Counted from the stretch's first letter, positions 50,354-60,005 are shown. The stretch is 64,000 nt of DNA from Bacillota bacterium (GCA_023426125.1 JAFABI010000090.1:248001-312000), one strand, 5' to 3'. A program made the numbers and translations. Notes: generated by a model from the letters alone, not told the origin.

Positions 50354-52219
50354 TTACAGCAGGTCCGGAAGGCAAATGACGACTTTCCGCTTCCCATGCA
50401 GGGTTGATGCTTTCTCAGCCAGGACGATCCTGTACAGTGCTTCTCCCCAATTCCGTTTGAGCCGGCTTTCTTCCAGTTCTATCCTCTCAAAGCGGGCGTT
50501 AAGGGATTCGTAAGGATATCTTATGACCGCCCTATGCCCTTGGGCATCTTCCAGTTCGATCAAGTCCGGTGAAGCAAGCAGAGGCTTCCAAGGGGTCATC
50601 AGGCTGAAAAAAACATCCGAAGCCGTCTCCTTTAATACATAGTCGTCAATGATTTCCACACAAGCTTGTTTGTTCCTGTTCAGCCGGCATATCCTGGACC
50701 AGCTGACAATTCCGGCATCCTCCGGATATGCGCCGGCAATATCCATAGAGATCTCAGAGCATAAATCGGTACTGTCGTATCGCACATCTCTTGCCTTATA
50801 TTGCCGTCCATTTTTTTGGAGTATCCCGCGGACAGTGGGACAGTTGTGATATGCGGATTGCAGGTACCATATTTCATAACGCTGCTCGCTGAAATTTTTT
50901 GCCGTATATTCTTCCGTTCCCACATCGATCAAAAGCGGATTTCCATCGAGGTACACAATAAAGTTGCCTACATCATTGTGGCTGTGGGATTCGGCATTAT
51001 GGCCTCCCTTGGCTGCCAGGAAAAAGCCGTTTTTAATCCCTGCCTGTTCCCGGGCTGTCATCACTTGCGTATAATCCATCCAGGCATCCCTGACATAGGG
51101 GGTTTTTGCTATCGACTCGTTCCGTTTTTTTTCATTGAACATGTCAAGCAAATACTCATACATACCGAACCATTTAAATACCTCAGGCTTTTTCGGCCCG
51201 GCATTTACGCCCAGTCCGATCAGATTCTCGTCCCGGATGTCAAGGCCATAATCGTAAACCGTTGAATCAATCCCTACGATGGCGTCGCCATCGGCGAAAT
51301 TGACAAAATAACGGTCGTGGATATGGACTTTATAGAGATATTGGCCGATTTTGCGGACGATGGGTTGTCCGTAAATGTCAATTTTTCCGGAAGACATTTG
51401 GTATAAAAGCTCCAGGCATGTATGCAGTCCTCCTCCTGCGGCTCCCCAGTACATGGGGCCTTCATCGCAGCAGCCGTCGGGAGGATAGGCGGACAGGTAT
51501 GCATCCAGGCTTTTCATGATTTTCACTATGCCTTCGGTTTTCGTCTCCCGGTCGATTTCCAAAATTAAAAAGCACATTAGCATGTTCTTATTGCACCAGG
51601 GGTTCCAGTTATTGATGCGGGGAGTTTCAACGAAACCCATCCACCAGTAGTCGTCGCGGGTGAGATAAGGCACGATCAGTCTTTCGCGGATTTCCATTTC
51701 AATCCGCTGGCATATGCGGGGACTGATGCCATCAAGCGGATCTTTCAGCAGGTAATAGGTCCATGCAAGCAATGCGCCTGTCTCGGTACAGCTCAAATCC
51801 ACCGTTCGGTCCGAAGGCCTGGGAAGGATCTCTTTTCTTAAGGACATATCAAAAGGCGTGATCCATGAGGTTTCTTCACACATGCAGTAGATACCGTTAA
51901 TAATCTGATCCAGAAACCTTCCTTCACCCTCAAGGCATTCGGATAACACCAGGATGCCAAGGGCGCTGCGCCGCTCATAAAAACGCGTCAAATACGGCAT
52001 ATTTTCCCCGGTGCGGCTGAAAAAAAGATAATGATCCGCCGTAATGGTTGGCCAGCTGAAATTCTTATACTTTTCAGCCGCTGCCAGCCATTCTGTTTTC
52101 GTTTTACCGGTAACCTCCAGCCATTCTTGTCTTTGCGCATATACCGGGAAAGGATGAAATTGCTCCATTGAAAGTAAAATCTCGTTTAATTCCTGATACC
52201 TGAAATGTTCTGTTGCCAT
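50354..52219 (-). CDS. Heparinase II/III-family polysaccharide lyase-like protein
   Basis: 621 residues without a signal peptide, hence probably cytoplasmic. An N-terminal alpha/alpha-toroid (about 60-330; FDMSLRKEILPRPSDRTVDL, NWNPWCNKNML, PPDGCCDEGPMYWGAAGGGL) is followed by a C-terminal beta-sheet domain with the family core KGGHNAESHSHNDVGNFIVY and NPLLIDVGTEEYT. Family members cleave uronic-acid polysaccharides or oligosaccharides by beta-elimination. ATG 52219 has GGGAGA upstream and lies four bases after the binding-protein gene at 52224; an upstream extension into that gene is not real. It is the last gene of the minus-strand transport operon. Confidence 0.88.
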   Translation of the reverse strand: MATEHFRYQELNEILLSMEQFHPFPVYAQRQEWLEVTGKTKTEWLAAAEKYKNFSWPTITADHYLFFSRTGENMPYLTRFYERRSALGILVLSECLEGEGRFLDQIINGIYCMCEETSWITPFDMSLRKEILPRPSDRTVDLSCTETGALLAWTYYLLKDPLDGISPRICQRIEMEIRERLIVPYLTRDDYWWMGFVETPRINNWNPWCNKNMLMCFLILEIDRETKTEGIVKIMKSLDAYLSAYPPDGCCDEGPMYWGAAGGGLHTCLELLYQMSSGKIDIYGQPIVRKIGQYLYKVHIHDRYFVNFADGDAIVGIDSTVYDYGLDIRDENLIGLGVNAGPKKPEVFKWFGMYEYLLDMFNEKKRNESIAKTPYVRDAWMDYTQVMTAREQAGIKNGFFLAAKGGHNAESHSHNDVGNFIVYLDGNPLLIDVGTEEYTAKNFSEQRYEIWYLQSAYHNCPTVRGILQKNGRQYKARDVRYDSTDLCSEISMDIAGAYPEDAGIVSWSRICRLNRNKQACVEIIDDYVLKETASDVFFSLMTPWKPLLASPDLIELEDAQGHRAVIRYPYESLNARFERIELEESRLKRNWGEALYRIVLAEKASTLHGKRKVVICLPDLL

Positions 52220-52223
52220 CTGC

Positions 52224-53855
52224 TTATCTCCCTTGATTTTCAATTCTTGTATTGAGTTCATTTTCCAGTGTTTCCAGACCAAGACTTTCCGCACCGGCAA
52301 GCGTTTCCTCATAAAGGGTTTCAAAGGTTGTGTCATCCGCTGCCATATAGATTTGCTTTTCAGCCCTGCTGATGTAAACATCGATTGCACTGTTCACTTC
52401 TTCCGCATTCCAGCCGGAAGAGAAAAACAACGGTTCCAATACGGCGTTTGTCCAAAGAGCCTTTGCAATAATCGCCGAGCATTCTTTGAAGCTTTTTTGC
52501 TCTTCGGGCGTCATCAAGGCAAAAACCGAATTTTTCCAATATTTATAATTTTGCTGAAAGTTCCACTGCATCAAACCTATTTCGCGGTTGGCCCGGTCCC
52601 GGTCTGTGTTCAATCCGGCGGCAAATTCGGGAGTCAATACGGGATTTCCCCGGGAATCCATCGTCCAGACAGTTTCTTCAGGACCGATTGCGGCAATATA
52701 TTGTCCCTTTTCACTGGCCATCCAGTTGAGGAATTCCATTGCTCTGACAGGGTCTTCACACTGGGAGGTAATGTAAACTTGCGTCCATTGTGCATCGCTT
52801 ATATAGCTGCCTCCATTTTTTTGTACACCGGGCGCCAGGGGCGGCTCAATCAGAAAATAGGAATCTCCGCTGATTTTTTCCATCTGGCGCTCATATTCCA
52901 CCAGAAAGCCCTGGGCATCATCGGCGAAATATACTGCAATCCGGCCGTTAAGCAGCTTTTTATAAACTTCCTCCTTTGGCTGGACAAACCAATCCTGGTC
53001 GATGAGAGCTTCCCTGAACAACTGATTTGTATACCGGTATGCCTCCTTCATTTTATTGTCCCTCAGCGCATGGTGGATTCTGCCGTCCTGGTCGTAAACG
53101 TAGGCACTGCCGTCCACATTGATCAGAGAGATGCCGAAAGAGGTACAAAGGGCGCTCGGCGGCCAATCCATATAAGCCGGCGTAATTTCCACACCTTGGT
53201 GATTCTGAAATCCCAGGTTTTTTATTTTGGCAAGATACCTGTACAAATCATCGGTGGTTTTAATTTCAGGAGACCCCAGCATTTTATGCACACTTTCCAA
53301 AAGAAGAATGCCGGAGCCGTATTGAGGATATTCATCCTTCCATTTTACGCCGTTGGGCAGTCCATAAATCCTCCCGTCGTTTTCCGCGCAATATTTTTTT
53401 AAATAATCCATGGTTACATTCTGTAAAATATCCGTACCATACTGTTGGAGGAGCGTGTCTACCGGTATTACCGCATTATTTGCAACAAGCTTTCTGGAAA
53501 GCTCGCTCCTGGAAAGCATGATCAGATCAGGATATTGATTGGTTGACATCATAAGATTGATTCTGCTTCTCCCGTCTTCAGGATCCGCCGGTATTTCAAC
53601 CTCAAGCTTTACGCCCGTCAATGCGGAAATTTTCCGGGAAGTCAAATCCTTTCCCCATTCCGACTGTGTAAAATAAAAATTATCGCTGAATATTTTGAAG
53701 GTAACATCAGACGCTTTGTCCTCCTGTTCCGGCCCTGTACCTGCCTCTTTCGCATCGTAGGCGGCGGAATACCGGTTTGTGCCGGTCAGGCAGAAACACA
53801 GCATTGCCAAAAGTATTGCAAATGCTAAAAATGGCATAAGTTTTCTAAATTTCAT
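52224..53855 (-). CDS. Extracellular solute-binding protein (sugar ABC transporter), with divergent signal
   Basis: 543 residues. The N-terminal signal is FLAFAILLAMLCFCLTGTN, where LCFC could act as a weak lipobox but the context is not classical. The mature part follows family-1 binding proteins (YPDLIMLSRSELSRKLVANN; TDDLYRYLAKIKNLGFQ; GRIAVYFADDAQGF; VRAMEFLNWMASEKGQYIA). It is directly upstream of the heparinase-type gene on the same strand, and 250 bases downstream of the LplC-type permease, behind a large palindrome. It is the second binding protein of this locus. Confidence 0.88.
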   Translation of the reverse strand: MKFRKLMPFLAFAILLAMLCFCLTGTNRYSAAYDAKEAGTGPEQEDKASDVTFKIFSDNFYFTQSEWGKDLTSRKISALTGVKLEVEIPADPEDGRSRINLMMSTNQYPDLIMLSRSELSRKLVANNAVIPVDTLLQQYGTDILQNVTMDYLKKYCAENDGRIYGLPNGVKWKDEYPQYGSGILLLESVHKMLGSPEIKTTDDLYRYLAKIKNLGFQNHQGVEITPAYMDWPPSALCTSFGISLINVDGSAYVYDQDGRIHHALRDNKMKEAYRYTNQLFREALIDQDWFVQPKEEVYKKLLNGRIAVYFADDAQGFLVEYERQMEKISGDSYFLIEPPLAPGVQKNGGSYISDAQWTQVYITSQCEDPVRAMEFLNWMASEKGQYIAAIGPEETVWTMDSRGNPVLTPEFAAGLNTDRDRANREIGLMQWNFQQNYKYWKNSVFALMTPEEQKSFKECSAIIAKALWTNAVLEPLFFSSGWNAEEVNSAIDVYISRAEKQIYMAADDTTFETLYEETLAGAESLGLETLENELNTRIENQGR

Positions 53856-53876
53856 GCCTGTTCCCCCAAATTGTAC

Positions 53877-54006
53877 GGCATTCCGGATTGCTGCAGCGTT
53901 AATTTCATTTTTTCATGTACCTTGCGGAAATAATCGCGAAGGCTTTAACGCGTTATTTCTGCAAGGATAATTCAGCAATTAACGCTGTAGTACTGTGAGG
54001 AATGCC
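53877..54006. repeat. 130-bp imperfect palindrome ahead of the second binding-protein gene
   Basis: Successive arms match in inverted order: GGCATTCC (53877) with GGAATGCC (53999), GCAGCGTTAATT with AATTAACGCTGT, and CCTTGCGGAAATAA with TTATTTCTGCAAGG, around a CGCGAAGGC..AACGCG centre. It could be a MITE-like insertion or a long leader hairpin limiting transcription between permease and binding-protein genes. The remaining bases up to 54107 show no gene. Confidence 0.7.
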
Positions 54007-54107
54007 ACAAACCTGTGTACAATGAACTCCCCAATTCATTTTACCAAAGTTCACGGGGAAAGTCAGCACTTATTGCCCAAACTTCAATTCGGAAAGTGCC
54101 CAAACAA

Positions 54108-54989
54108 TCATCCCTTCAAGCTTCCCAGGGTCATTCCCTTTATAAAATATTTCTGAAGAAAGGGATAGACGACAAGCACGGGAACGGTTGCAATCAAAAT
54201 CTGTGCGGCTTTAAACGTCCTGCTGCTGATCTTGGCCATCAATTCACGCTGGGTAGTATCCACCAGCGTCCAGTCCGGGTCTGCGATCATTCCCTGTAAA
54301 TAGGTTTGCAGGGGATATTTTTTTTGCGAATCCATGTAAATGAGTGCGCTGAACCATTCGTTCCAGTGGCCGACGGTGTTGAAGATCGTCAGCGTTGCCA
54401 GCGCGGGGATGGACAACGGAAGATAAATACTAAAAAGGATTTTCAGCTGTCCGGCGCCGTCGATGAAAGCCGATTCCTCCAATTCTTTCGGCAGCTGCCT
54501 GAAAAAGTTCAGAAGGATGGTAATATTAAAAGCCTGAACGGCACCCGGAATGATCAATGCCCAGATGGAGTTCCGGATTCCTGTCGCTGAGACAACCAGG
54601 TAGGTGGGTATTAAACCTCCGCCGACAAACATGGTAACCACAAAAATCCAGGAAATCCATGTGCGTCCCGGAAGCTCCCTGCCGGATTTGGATAAAGGAT
54701 AGGCTGTCAGCACCAGAATCAACATATTGAACGTTACGCCAAGCAGCACCCTTTCAACGGAAACCAGGAAAGCTGTAACAAATTCCGGCCGTTGAAATGC
54801 AAATTGATAGGAGTTTAATGCAAAATCCACGGGCCAGAGAGTAACGCGTCCGGCTGTAGCGGCCGCCGACGAGCTAAAAGATATGGCAACCATGTGTATG
54901 AACGGCAGTAAGCAGGATACTGCCAGTAATCCGAGAAACATATAGTTGAATACGACGAAAGTCTTTTCGCCAAAGGTTATTTTTTTCAT
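54108..54989 (-). CDS. Carbohydrate ABC transporter permease, LplC/YtcP type
   Basis: 293 residues with six membrane helices. The EAA loop is ELEESAFIDGAGQLKILFSIYLPLSIPAL near 182-210. The end GMTLGSLKG is the characteristic tail of this family. It lies 62 bases after the LplB-type gene. The partner ATPase is absent from the window and is probably a shared MsmX/UgpC-type protein. Confidence 0.93.
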   Translation of the reverse strand: MKKITFGEKTFVVFNYMFLGLLAVSCLLPFIHMVAISFSSSAAATAGRVTLWPVDFALNSYQFAFQRPEFVTAFLVSVERVLLGVTFNMLILVLTAYPLSKSGRELPGRTWISWIFVVTMFVGGGLIPTYLVVSATGIRNSIWALIIPGAVQAFNITILLNFFRQLPKELEESAFIDGAGQLKILFSIYLPLSIPALATLTIFNTVGHWNEWFSALIYMDSQKKYPLQTYLQGMIADPDWTLVDTTQRELMAKISSRTFKAAQILIATVPVLVVYPFLQKYFIKGMTLGSLKG

Positions 54990-55051
54990 CCTGAAGGTAC
55001 TCCTTGTTCAAAAACGGTATTAATTAGTGATTTGCTGCCTAAGCGCAATTC

Positions 55052-55963
55052 CTAAAAAATCCTGTAATCAGCAAACCTATATGCCAGGTAATACGAAGCA
55101 GAAACCAGTATCAAGGATACTCCGGACTTCAACATACCCACTGCCGTCGCAATGTCATACTGGAAGTTTACCATTCCGATCCGGTAGGTAAAGGTATCCA
55201 GGACGTCGCCTGTGGAATACACCATTGAATTATATAAATTGAAAATTTGTTCAAATCCCGCATTTAACAAAGATCCGAGACTTAGCGTTCCAAGAAGCAC
55301 CATGATGGGAACAATTCCCGGAATGGTTATATACCGGATACGTTGAAAGCGGTTGGCTCCATCAATGATAGCAGCTTCGAACAGACTGGGATCAATGCTT
55401 GTCAGTGCGGCCATGTAAATAATTGTACCGTAGCCGAACTCTTTCCAGACATCGGAGACTACCATTACAAAGGGGAATAGCGCGGGATTTCCAAGAAAAT
55501 ATACGGACTTGAATCCGGCGGCTTTGATGAGCTCATTCACCACACCGCTTGTCGGAGACAGGATATCGATCATAATTCCGCTGATGACTACCCAGGAAAT
55601 GAAATGAGGGAGGTAGATCATCGTTTGCACGCTTCTTTTAAAGGTTTTTTTACCGACCTCGTTTAGAAGTATCGCCACCACAATCGGTGCAATAAACCTG
55701 AGAACAAGCTTCATAAACGAGATATACAGCGTATTCCAGATCACTCTTGAAAAATCCGGGTAGCGCAGAAACAGGTATTTAAAGTTCTCCCATCCCACCC
55801 ATTCGGAGTTTAGAATTCCCCTGGCAATATCATATTTCTGGAATGCGATTACCAATCCTCCAAGGGGCCCGTATGAGTATATGATAACAAGGATGAGCGC
55901 GGGCACCAGCATCAGATATAATACGTGATCCACTTTTTTATTTTTTCTTACCGGCAGTATCAT
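55052..55963 (-). CDS. Carbohydrate ABC transporter permease, LplB type
   Basis: 303 residues, six membrane helices. Family text: YGPLGGLVIAFQKYDIARGI, TIYLP-like MIYLPHFISWVVISGI, and EAA loop SLFEAAIIDGANRFQRIRYITIPGI. ATG 55963 is placed by GGAAAGGGAAG; an upstream reading to 56104 runs back through the terminator and is rejected. It forms the import channel with the LplC-type permease. Confidence 0.93.
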   Translation of the reverse strand: MILPVRKNKKVDHVLYLMLVPALILVIIYSYGPLGGLVIAFQKYDIARGILNSEWVGWENFKYLFLRYPDFSRVIWNTLYISFMKLVLRFIAPIVVAILLNEVGKKTFKRSVQTMIYLPHFISWVVISGIMIDILSPTSGVVNELIKAAGFKSVYFLGNPALFPFVMVVSDVWKEFGYGTIIYMAALTSIDPSLFEAAIIDGANRFQRIRYITIPGIVPIMVLLGTLSLGSLLNAGFEQIFNLYNSMVYSTGDVLDTFTYRIGMVNFQYDIATAVGMLKSGVSLILVSASYYLAYRFADYRIF

Positions 55964-56061
55964 TCTTTCTTCCCTTTCCTGTTGCGTACTGCGGACTTCA
56001 TGCATCCAGCCCCGCAATCCGTCCAATTGAAACCATCGGATTTTATCATCCCCGTATGGAA

Positions 56062-56102
56062 CGAAAAAAACGGGAGGAGGAGACCTTCGCCGACCGCCTC
56101 CC
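56062..56102 (-). terminator. Minus-strand terminator between binding protein and LplB-type gene
   Basis: On the minus strand GGGAGG pairs with CCTCCC around a ~25-base interior and is followed by a run of seven T (AAAAAAA at 56064-56070 on the plus strand). It would let the first binding-protein gene be expressed above the permeases. Confidence 0.65.
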
Positions 56103-56140
56103 AATTTGCTGCAATGTGCCTCTAAAATTTTTAAGCATGT

Positions 56141-57844
56141 TTATTTAATTGACTGGTACCAGTCATTTACTTCATATTCTACCGTTTCGCCGCCGAGATT
56201 GCGCCATTCCCCGATGAATTTGTCGAAATCGCCCACCGGCCTGACCCCGGAGATAATTTCGGTAACATACTGTTCCTCAAGCTTTTTAAGGTTTGCCCAC
56301 TGACGGACCATTTCATTTGTCTCCGCACCTACAAGCTTGCTGACCAGGAAGCTGTCCGAGGCAAAATAGGAATTATGGATACCGAAGGTTGATTGAGGAC
56401 CGTACCAGGTTTTAAACCCGGCCCAGTCGCCGCCTGTAGGCTTGGTGCCCGCTTTCAGCGTATCAAACCATTTCTTGGTACCTTCGTACTGCAGCTTGTC
56501 ATGAGGGGTTTTCAGATAAGAGGTGTCGTTCTTGTCAATGGCGTTGGTTACGGCGATATTGGTGTCAAAGTTATATTTTACCGGTGATGGGTAGACGTAT
56601 AAGGGATTTTGCATGTGGTATGCATAATCCGGTTTGGCAGGATCACTATGGAATTTCAAAACTTCTGCCGTTGCAGGATCCAGAGTTTTTGCCACATTGT
56701 AGCTTATAAGCTTGAAAAGCACTTCAGGGTGTTCATAGCCTTTTCTGATGGCAACCATACTGGCCTGAGGTTCGGCTAATTGCACCTTCAGAGGACCGGG
56801 ATTGTCGACGGATTTTAAAATAGGATAGATATTCCAATCCACGCCTTCGTTATCCCACAGTGCATTCAGGGGCCATCCCGGTATCCATGAGCCGCCCATG
56901 ATCACACCGATTTTTCCCGAGGTAAGCTGTTCGGCAACAGCCGTACCGTCAAGAGAAGCAAAGGCCGGATCGATCAGGCCGTTTTTAAACAGATCCGCAT
57001 AGATCTCCAGCGTTTTTTTCATTTCCGGCTGCAAGGTGCCGTAAATCAGCTTCCCACCGCTGTCCTCCAGCCACATCCTCGGATATGCGCCGACTGCATT
57101 GGCCAGACCGATGACATCACAAAAAGTGTCGCCGATAACGGTTTTCACCAAAGCAATGCCAAAGCGGTTATCGGGGTCCTGCGCCTTCATTGCCCTGGCG
57201 ATGTTCAGCACATCTTCCAGGGTTTTCGGCTCCGGCAGGCCGGTTTTATCAAACCAATCCTTACGGATGAAAGTCATGCGGGCAGTTTGAAAGTTGATAC
57301 CGCCGGTGGGAAATCCCATAAGCTTTCCGTTGATCCTTCCCCAGCCCAGAGCTTGACCGCCGTCCGACATCATGTTTTCTTTCATCAGCGGAGAGGAATA
57401 GTCTTCGTAATAGGGGGTGAGATCCTCCAGCTTGTCTGCCTTCAGCAGTCTGTCGAATTGCGAATATTTGGGTAAGGTTAGGATATCGGGCAGCTGATTG
57501 CTGGCGATTGCCAGGTTCATTTTGGTTTCAAAATTGCTCCACAGGTTGGTCCAGATTACTTTCACATCGATGTTCAGATCTTCCTTGAAGGCACGGGTCC
57601 ATACATTGTCTTCATAGGAATCGCCCGCTTCAAACCGGGTTGCGGCATTCGTGGAGACTGCAATCGTCACTGTTACGGGTTCTTCGTATTTTCCGGCGGG
57701 ATCCGGGGGAGGCGCCGGGGCCGTGCTATTTTCCGATGTCTGTGTTGCTGCGGTTTCGTTTTCATTTTTTGCTCCGCCGCATCCTGCTAGTGCCATAGAA
57801 ATTGTAAAAACGAATGCCAAAACGATAAACAGGACTCTTTTCAT
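56141..57844 (-). CDS. Extracellular solute-binding lipoprotein (sugar ABC transporter)
   Basis: 567 residues. Lipoprotein signal VLFIVLAFVFTISMALAGCG with lipobox ALAGC near residue 21. The mature part is a family-1 Lpl/YtcQ binding protein (PDILTLPKYSQFDRLLKAD; EDLTPYYEDYSSPLMKENM; KIGVIMGGSWIPGWPLNAL). ATG 57844 has AAAGGAGTGAAG upstream; the longer reading to 57928 is rejected. It is the first gene of the operon and lies directly after the YesM/YesN pair in the direction of transcription, so it should be induced by that system. Confidence 0.94.
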   Translation of the reverse strand: MKRVLFIVLAFVFTISMALAGCGGAKNENETAATQTSENSTAPAPPPDPAGKYEEPVTVTIAVSTNAATRFEAGDSYEDNVWTRAFKEDLNIDVKVIWTNLWSNFETKMNLAIASNQLPDILTLPKYSQFDRLLKADKLEDLTPYYEDYSSPLMKENMMSDGGQALGWGRINGKLMGFPTGGINFQTARMTFIRKDWFDKTGLPEPKTLEDVLNIARAMKAQDPDNRFGIALVKTVIGDTFCDVIGLANAVGAYPRMWLEDSGGKLIYGTLQPEMKKTLEIYADLFKNGLIDPAFASLDGTAVAEQLTSGKIGVIMGGSWIPGWPLNALWDNEGVDWNIYPILKSVDNPGPLKVQLAEPQASMVAIRKGYEHPEVLFKLISYNVAKTLDPATAEVLKFHSDPAKPDYAYHMQNPLYVYPSPVKYNFDTNIAVTNAIDKNDTSYLKTPHDKLQYEGTKKWFDTLKAGTKPTGGDWAGFKTWYGPQSTFGIHNSYFASDSFLVSKLVGAETNEMVRQWANLKKLEEQYVTEIISGVRPVGDFDKFIGEWRNLGGETVEYEVNDWYQSIK

Positions 57845-58038
57845 ATTTTCTTCACTCCTTTTTTTATCATAAATAGATATAACCGGCCGATAAGGTATTT
57901 TTAGACTGATTACTGAATGTTTGAACAAATCCGGATTTTTTTAACAATTCTAGTTTACCATATACGATTTTTAATATCCATATTCGAATTTACTCATTTA
58001 TATCCTGCAATAACGGAAACGAATGTTCTGCGGCAGCT
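57845..58038 (-). other. Promoter region of the lipoprotein/permease operon
   Basis: This 194-base AT-rich stretch, plus the repeat at 58039-58208, separates the kinase gene from the binding-lipoprotein gene. It should carry the promoter answering to the YesN-type regulator at 59983. I see no convincing -35/-10 pair or direct repeat by eye. Confidence 0.45.
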
Positions 58039-58208
58039 TGCGGCGCAAGTAATATCACTACAACGATACTAAGCCTATCTACGCCTGTCATTGCGAGGAG
58101 CCTGCGACGAAGCAATCTCACAAAATGCTGCTTGCGAAGAGATCGCCACGCTTTGCTCGCGGTGACACAAAGTTATATATCGTTGTAGTGATATTTCCAG
58201 TGCTCCTA
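58039..58208. repeat. MITE-like element with AATATCACTACAACGATA ends and GAGGAGC core
   Basis: AATATCACTACAACGATA at 58051-58068 is the exact inverse of 58178-58195. The outer right end on the minus strand reads TTAGGAGCACTGG, similar to the element at 28197. The core has TGTCATTGCGAGGAGC and GCAATCTC on the left, and GAGATCGCCACGC and GCTCGCGGTGACA on the right. The right end carries the TAG stop of the kinase gene. Confidence 0.75.
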
Positions 58209-60005
58209 ACCGTTTGCCGTTGTTTTGATGGGCGTCTTTATCGTTACAACGGTACCTGCGCCTTTTTGACTGAATACATGCACGCCGAACTGATCCCCAA
58301 AAAACAGCTTGACTCTCTGGTCGACATTCATCATACCATATCCGCCTTCCGAGTTTTCTTCCTTGCATAGTATGTATTTCAAGCGCTCGCGTCCGATGCC
58401 TACGCCGTCGTCAATGACCGTCCAGACCATAAATTCGCCTTCCTTTTTGACAAGGATCCGGATGGTGATGGTGCTTTTGTCCTTCCATATGCCGTGCACC
58501 AGGGCGTTTTCAACGAAAGGCTGGAGTATAAACTTTAAACAGCCTGCCTCCATAAGCTCCTCGTCAATTTCATAAAGCATCTTGATTTTATCGGTGAAGC
58601 GGATATTTTGAATGTCGATATAGGCTTTGATGTGTTCAATTTCATTTTTGACTTTGATGATGCTTTTCCCTTTGCTCAAGGACAAGCGGTAAAACCTGGC
58701 AAGAGAATTTGACATCCTTGTAATGTCGCCCTCGCCGGTCCGTATTCCCAGCATGCTGATGGAAGCCAGCGTATTATAAAGGAAATGAGGGTTGATCTGG
58801 GCCTGCAAAGCCTTCAGCTCCGATTCCTTCTCCCGGACCTTGCTTACATATACCTCCTCCACAAGGGCTTTCAATTTGCCTGCCATAATGTTGAAGCCTT
58901 TGATTAAGTGGCCGATTTCATCATTGGGGGTATAAGGTATATAGACGTTAAAATTGCCAATCTGGATTTTCTCCATGGAATGGGAAAGCTCCCGGATTTT
59001 TTGCGTGAATCTGGATGCCAGGTACCATGAAATTCCTGCAAAAATGGACATAAAGGGAAGCAGCATCAGGATGCTTGCAGCTTTGAGATTATTCACGGCG
59101 CTGGTATACATATCCAGGGGAACGGCATAGATAATTCTCCATCCGGTATCACGGATGGTATCCTGCATCAGGATAAACTTCTGGTTTTTTACTGTCAGCA
59201 AAGTCTGCATTCCCATCGTTTGAAAAAAAGCCGGACTGTATTCCTTGTGGACAAGCTCCTTGTTGGCCTCAATATTTCGAACCATGCCGCTATAAATAAT
59301 GTTTCCCGTGTCGTCGGTGATATCGAACCATCCTTTGCTTTGGTCTCCAACTTCGTCCAGAGGCTTAAAAAATTCATTGGTATCCACTTCAAGTCTTACC
59401 ATTCCCAGATAACTGTCAAAGATCAGATGGTTCAATTTACGGACGATCAGCATCCGGTCACCGGACAAAACCTCAGGCTCCTGCATCCAGAGAATGGTCT
59501 CTTTTCTGGAAACTGCTTCCTTGTACCATTTCTCACCCTGCATGGTATATTCCTGTATAATGCTGCTGCCGTAAGGAGGCAGTGTCCTGTTGGAGACGAT
59601 GATGCTCAGTTCCGTAAGATCCTTGTAATTCCTCTTTAGCGAACGGATATAGGCAAGGATCTTTTGCTGAGGCTCCATTTTTTCCGCCGGACTGGCATAC
59701 TGGTGATAAAGCAGGTCCTGAATATTGGCATCCCCGTAAATGGAAGCCAGAAGCGTGTGATACAGGTCCACCTTGTAATCAATGGTGTTTTTGGTTTGCT
59801 TCAAGGTTTCTCCTAAAAGCTCCGTGGTCTGCTTTTCCATATAGTTTTTGGTGATGAAATAATAAAGGCTGCCTAAAGACAAGATGCACACGGTTACAGC
59901 CGCAATGTATGAAAACATGAGCTTAAGACTGATTTTCATGTCAATGAACCTTTTTAAAACGGATCTTATTGCGGCCATCACCTTATACTCTTTCCCTGTA
60001 TTCAC
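58206..60005 (-). CDS. YesM-family sensor histidine kinase, second
   Basis: 599 residues. Helix near 30-52 (LMFSYIAAVTVCILSLGSLYYF), extracytoplasmic Cache-like sensor region, second helix near 310-330 (AASILMLLPFMSIFAGISWYLA), HAMP, then the kinase: phospho-acceptor His in QINPHFLYNTLAS, N-box FVENALVHG, and DDGVGIG. The GTG at 60005 has GGAGTGA eight bases upstream and overlaps the regulator gene by 23 bases, so translation is coupled. It probably senses the sugar taken up by the neighbouring ABC system. Confidence 0.93.
   Translation of the reverse strand: MNTGKEYKVMAAIRSVLKRFIDMKISLKLMFSYIAAVTVCILSLGSLYYFITKNYMEKQTTELLGETLKQTKNTIDYKVDLYHTLLASIYGDANIQDLLYHQYASPAEKMEPQQKILAYIRSLKRNYKDLTELSIIVSNRTLPPYGSSIIQEYTMQGEKWYKEAVSRKETILWMQEPEVLSGDRMLIVRKLNHLIFDSYLGMVRLEVDTNEFFKPLDEVGDQSKGWFDITDDTGNIIYSGMVRNIEANKELVHKEYSPAFFQTMGMQTLLTVKNQKFILMQDTIRDTGWRIIYAVPLDMYTSAVNNLKAASILMLLPFMSIFAGISWYLASRFTQKIRELSHSMEKIQIGNFNVYIPYTPNDEIGHLIKGFNIMAGKLKALVEEVYVSKVREKESELKALQAQINPHFLYNTLASISMLGIRTGEGDITRMSNSLARFYRLSLSKGKSIIKVKNEIEHIKAYIDIQNIRFTDKIKMLYEIDEELMEAGCLKFILQPFVENALVHGIWKDKSTITIRILVKKEGEFMVWTVIDDGVGIGRERLKYILCKEENSEGGYGMMNVDQRVKLFFGDQFGVHVFSQKGAGTVVTIKTPIKTTANG

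Noticed and set aside
52233..53402. 389-codon plus-strand open frame opposite the second binding-protein gene
   Set aside because: It mirrors a recognisable solute-binding protein; composition is that of a shadow frame and no start signal is visible.
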